Below are positions 59,795-64,000 of a stretch of 64,000 nucleotides of DNA, one piece after another. Origin of the DNA: Dasypus novemcinctus (taxonomy: Eukaryota; Chordata; Mammalia; Cingulata; Dasypodidae). The position numbers and the translations under genes were made by a program. The first letter of the stretch is position 1; each line of letters opens with the position of its first letter. The stretch covers positions 3,348,001-3,412,000 of the forward strand of contig NW_026688628.1 in assembly GCF_030445035.2 (NCBI RefSeq). The letters are read 5' to 3'. The notes below the pieces were generated by a model. That model was not told the DNA's origin. It worked only from the letters and a program-made list of their open reading frames with translations, and did no database searches.

Positions 59795-62700
59795 TGAACA
59801 GGATTGGTCTTTAATTTCTTTGAAAGTTTGGTAAAATTCCACTGTGATGTAATATGGTCCTGGGCTTTTCTTTGTTCAGAAGTTTTTGATGACTCATCTC
59901 TTTACTAGTTATCTTCTACATCTTCTTTCATCAATATAGGTATTTTGTGTGTTGCTAGGAATTTGTCCATTTCATTTAGCTTATCTAATTTGTTAATACA
60001 GTTTTTCATAGTATCCTATTATTTGAGTGGGGTAATAAAAAGAGTAATAATGCCCTTCATTTCTAATTTTAGTTAACTTTGTCCTATCTCATATTTATTT
60101 TTCAGTCTAGGTCAAAGTTTGTCAAATGCACTTATTTTTTGGTTGATGATATATATTGTTTTTTGATGCTTCATTTCATTGATTTCTATTCCAAGTTTAG
60201 TTTGTTATTTCGTTCCTTGTGCTCCTTTTGGGTTTAGTTTGATATTATTTTATTGTACTATTTTAAGGATAGCTCTCTGTTTTGATTTTTTAATCTTTTT
60301 TATTTTTTATTAGAGCAGTTGTGAGCTTACAAAACAACCATGTTTACTGTGCAGAATTCCAATACATCACCCATCCACCAACAACTTACATTGTTGTGGA
60401 ATATTTGTTACAGATTTTGAAAGAACGTAATCAGGCTATTACCATTAGCTATGGTCCATATGGATTGTGGTGTCCACTATTATTAACACTATGCATTAGT
60501 ATTTCACATTTGTTATAGTTCACAAGAGAACACACTGATATTGTACTGTTTACCGCAATCCATCTTCCAGCACATAATTCATTGTGTTATACAGTCCCAT
60601 GCTACCCTCCTATCTAAAGTCTACACTCATTGGATACCATTTTCATCACAGGGTTGTGCTATCATTGCCCCAGTAAACTTTTGCACTTTTTCCTTAGTCC
60701 AAAAGAAAAAGTCTTGTGCCTCCCTATTATTGACAGCATTGATATGGTACCTTCTTTGACCTTGGTGCAAGAATATTACAGTATTGCTGTTAACTATAAT
60801 ACATAAGTTACATTACTTATATTTTACCTTGCATCACTATATTCTTACCACCTTTTAATAGTGGTGAACATTTGTTCTAGTTCAGAGAGGAAGATTCTTG
60901 TATTTGTATTATTAACCACAGTTCTCATTCACCTTTGGGTTCACTATGTTATTCAGTCCCCAGATTATTCTCTAGCATTCTTTCATTTGACATTTACATC
61001 CCTAGACTACTCCCTTTCAGCCACAATCCCTTTTTCTTCTTTTTTAATGTTAGTAGTCAGAGCTATCATTTCTCTCTCAACACTACCTTTGCTGAATCCT
61101 GCAAGTTTTTGGTACATTGTATTTTCATTTTCTTTTGCCTCAAGATATTTTCTAATTTCCCTTGTGCTATTTCACCTGTTGGTTGTTGAATAGTACATTA
61201 ATTTCCACATATTTGTGAATTTTACATTTCTACTCCTGTTATTGATTTCTAGTTTCATTTCATTGTGGTCAGAAAAGGAACATTCTATAAATTCTGTATT
61301 TTGGATTCATTGAGACTTGTTTTGTGACTTAATACATGGACTTTCCTTGAAAATGATCCATTTGCACCTGAGAATAATATATATTATGTTGGGTGAACTG
61401 TTCTATATATATGCCTAGTAGATCAAGTTGATTTAGAGTATCATTCAAGTTTTATATTTTCTTACTGATGTTTTGTCAAAATATTCTATCTATTGTGGAA
61501 AATGGCATGTTAAAGTCTCCAACTCTTAATATAGAACCAACATTTCTCCCTTCAAACCTGTATTTCTTTTATATATTTTGGTGCTTTGCTCTTAGGTGCA
61601 TATATATTTATTATTGTTGAGTCTTCTTGCTGAGTTGACTTCTTTATCTGTATATAATAGCCATCTTTGTCTATTGTAACAGTTTTATGCTTAAAATCTA
61701 TTTTATTATATTATAACTACTCCAGCTCTTATTTTTACTTGCATGGTATGTTTTATTCTATCCTTTCACTTCCAATCTACTTATATTTTTAAATTATAAG
61801 GTGAGTCTTTTGTAAGCACTGTATTTGGGCATGCTATTTTATCCATTTTGCTAATCTCTGCCTTTTGACTGGAGAGTTTAATCCATTTATATTTAAAGTA
61901 ACTATTGATAATGCAGGACTTTCTTCCACCATTTTGCTAGTTTTTTTCTTTATTTTTTAATTAAAAAAGATACTTAGATTACATAAATATTACATAAAAA
62001 ATATAAAAGATTCCTATATGCCCTACTCCCAACCACTCCCACATTTTCCTACATTAACAACATCCTTCATTAGTGTGGTACATTTGTTAAAATTGATGAA
62101 CACATTTTGGATCACTGCCACTAAACATGGATTATAGCATACATTGTAGTTTACACTCTCTCTTGCACAATTCTGTCAGTTAAGAAAAGTCTTTGTAAGT
62201 CTTTTAACTATTTTGTCCCTCAATTCTTCCATTAATGTTAACTTTCATACTCATTTGGCTTTTTGTATTATTCCATAATATATACCTTCTCATTTCTTCA
62301 TGGGTTTATTTTTCATATATTTTTCTGTGGTTACCATGGGTTAAAGTTTAGCACCCTAACTATGTAACTGTCATATTTGATTTGAAAACAATTTGACATC
62401 CATAGCATACTGATACAGTGTTCCTATACCTCACTATTCCCCTACCTTTTTTTGGTACTCATTACAAATTATTTCATTGTACATTAAAAAATATATATAT
62501 ATATCATTACATTCTTTGCATTTGCATTTTGACATCTTTAGTGTGTGAAAAGAGGAGTTACATACTAAAAATACAATATAATATTCTTTTATAGTTATCC
62601 ATATTGTTAGTTTTATCTAATGCCTTTATTCTTTATGTCACATTGAACTACTGTCTAGTTTCTTTTTCTTTCAGTCTGTATAACTCCCTTTAGCATTGCT

Positions 62701-62935
62701 TGTAGGGCAGTTCTAGTGGTGATAAACTTCCTCAGCTTTTGTTTATCTAAGAATGTCATAATCTTTCCCTCATTATTGAAAGAAAGTCTTTCCAGATATA
62801 AAATTCTTCTTTGGTAGTTACTTTCTGTTATCACTTTAATTCCATGGCTCCCCAAAGCTGTACTTCCTAGACTTGGCACCATTCTAGCAAATGCATTCCA
62901 ACTGTCTTCTGCAGTTCTAAGGATGTAATCTTTCT
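59795..62935 (-). mobile_element. mosaic of minus-strand L1 pieces
   Basis: Antisense L1 reverse transcriptase region (59795-60265) and endonuclease region (about 61030-61930), separated by another antisense L1 3' piece (about 60290-61030). A further antisense 3' UTR piece (61960-62180) matches 28130-28330. Antisense inter-ORF/ORF1 DNA follows (62180-62935). The order fits one old L1 with two later L1 insertions. All frames are broken. Confidence 0.6.
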
Positions 62936-63239
62936 TTTAGTCTCTTCTGCCACTTTTGTTGGGGAAAGAGAGGCACTGGAATAATAATTGCCCTCAGGGC
63001 CATGCCCCCAGTGATCCAAAGTAGCTAATCAAAAGCAATGGGAAGCTTTGAGCCTTACCATACCTCCTTCAATTTTGGGGAACCAGGTTTCTACATCTCT
63101 CTCACTGGTACCAGCAAGGTATGTCAAGGGCTGGATCCCCACTGCTGCCTATGGTAAAAGTGGGGGATGGGTGAGAGTAACCAGTGAGCAGAGAGAGCAA
63201 TTTACTGGTATTTACAAGGGTTAAGTTTAAGAACGTGTT
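62936..63239. other. unassigned stretch, perhaps LTR-like
   Basis: Ends with a phrase like the one at 59730-59770, so it may be another MaLR-like LTR fragment. Nothing coding. Confidence 0.3.
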
Positions 63240-63269
63240 TTCCTGGGGAATATATAACTTCAAACCACC

Positions 63270-64000
63270 ACACCCTTTAAAAAAATGGGTAAAAGGCTTG
63301 AATAGACATTTCTCCAAAGATAATATACAAATGACCAAAAAGTCCATGAAAAGATGCTCAATATCATTAGCCATTAGGGAAATGCAAATAAAAAACACAA
63401 TGAGATACCATTTCACACCCACTAGAATGGCTACTATTTCAAAAACTGAAAATTACAAGTGTTGAAGAGGGTGTTGAGAAATAGATACACTCATTCATTG
63501 TTATTGGGAATGTAAAATGGTTCCACTGTGGAAGACATTTGGCAATTCATCAGAAATTTAAGTATAGAATTACCATTTGACCTGGCAATCACACTCATAG
63601 ATAATTAGCCAAAACAATTGGAAATAGGTACTCAGATATTTGCACACCCATGTTCTTAGTGGCATTATTTACAATTGACAAATGATTCAAGGACCCCAAG
63701 TGTGCATTAAATGATGAAAGATAGGCATTATGTGTATATTCACAAAATGGAATATAATTCAGCCATAAGTGGGAATAAACTTCTGATACATGCAACAACA
63801 TGGATGGACCCTGAAGACATCATATTGAGTAAAATAAATGAGACACAAAAGGGCAAATATTGTATGATCTCATTGATATGAAATAAGTAAAATAAGAAAA
63901 CTCATAGAATCAGAATTTAGAATGTAGGTTACCAGGGTGGAAGTAGGGAGTAGGGAGTCAATGATTAAAATGTACAGAGTTTCTATTTGGGATGGTTGGT
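63270..64000 (+). mobile_element. old L1, ORF2 3' end, cut by window edge
   Basis: Order and wording of an L1 ORF2 C-terminal part in plus orientation (TGAATAGACATTTCTCCAAA, then the AACAACATGGATGGACCCTG region near 63795, then the start of the 3' UTR). Frames are broken. Parallel to 26890-27500 of the plus-strand L1. Confidence 0.75.

Overview
The window is mammalian nuclear DNA, almost certainly from a xenarthran and most likely an armadillo (Dasypus type). The best evidence is nine insertions of a tRNA-derived SINE whose head, body and A-rich tail fit the armadillo-lineage DAS-SINE. L1 elements with a long, lineage-specific 3' UTR and olfactory receptor genes of subfamily 2G agree. The species call rests on recognition, not on a database search. 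There is no sign of bacterial or plasmid DNA.

Layout: L1 3' end and (AT)n (1-778); gene-poor DNA with a tetranucleotide array and a SINE (779-6322); one apparently intact olfactory receptor, OR2G2-like, on the minus strand (6323-7270); SINE-studded gene-poor DNA (7271-16818); a probable non-autonomous LTR retrotransposon (16819-21400) carrying two SINEs, one of them split by a GC-rich solo LTR; an old near-full-length plus-strand L1 (21853-28100). Next to it lies a full-length minus-strand L1 (28130-44944) with a 16-bp target-site duplication. It has been hit by a short L1, a SINE and a complete endogenous provirus (34407-41025). A 2G-type olfactory receptor pseudogene follows (45715-46646), then two L1 3' fragments, a processed KCNB2 pseudogene split by a 5'-inverted L1 (about 48310-53609), two more SINEs, and a mosaic of old L1 pieces to the end.

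The only plausible functional protein gene is the olfactory receptor at 6323-7270; the second receptor relic suggests a local 2G cluster. The rest is a layered record of retrotransposition, and most insertion events can be ordered by nesting and by their target-site duplications. The provirus is the most unusual object. It has two 408/410-bp LTRs with about 11 substitutions between them, a lysine-tRNA-type primer-binding site, a broken gag, a pro-pol in one continuous frame except for one stop, no visible dUTPase, and an env reduced to a signal peptide, a bit of surface subunit and a membrane anchor. It looks class II (betaretrovirus-like) but its frame organisation is not the usual three-frame one.
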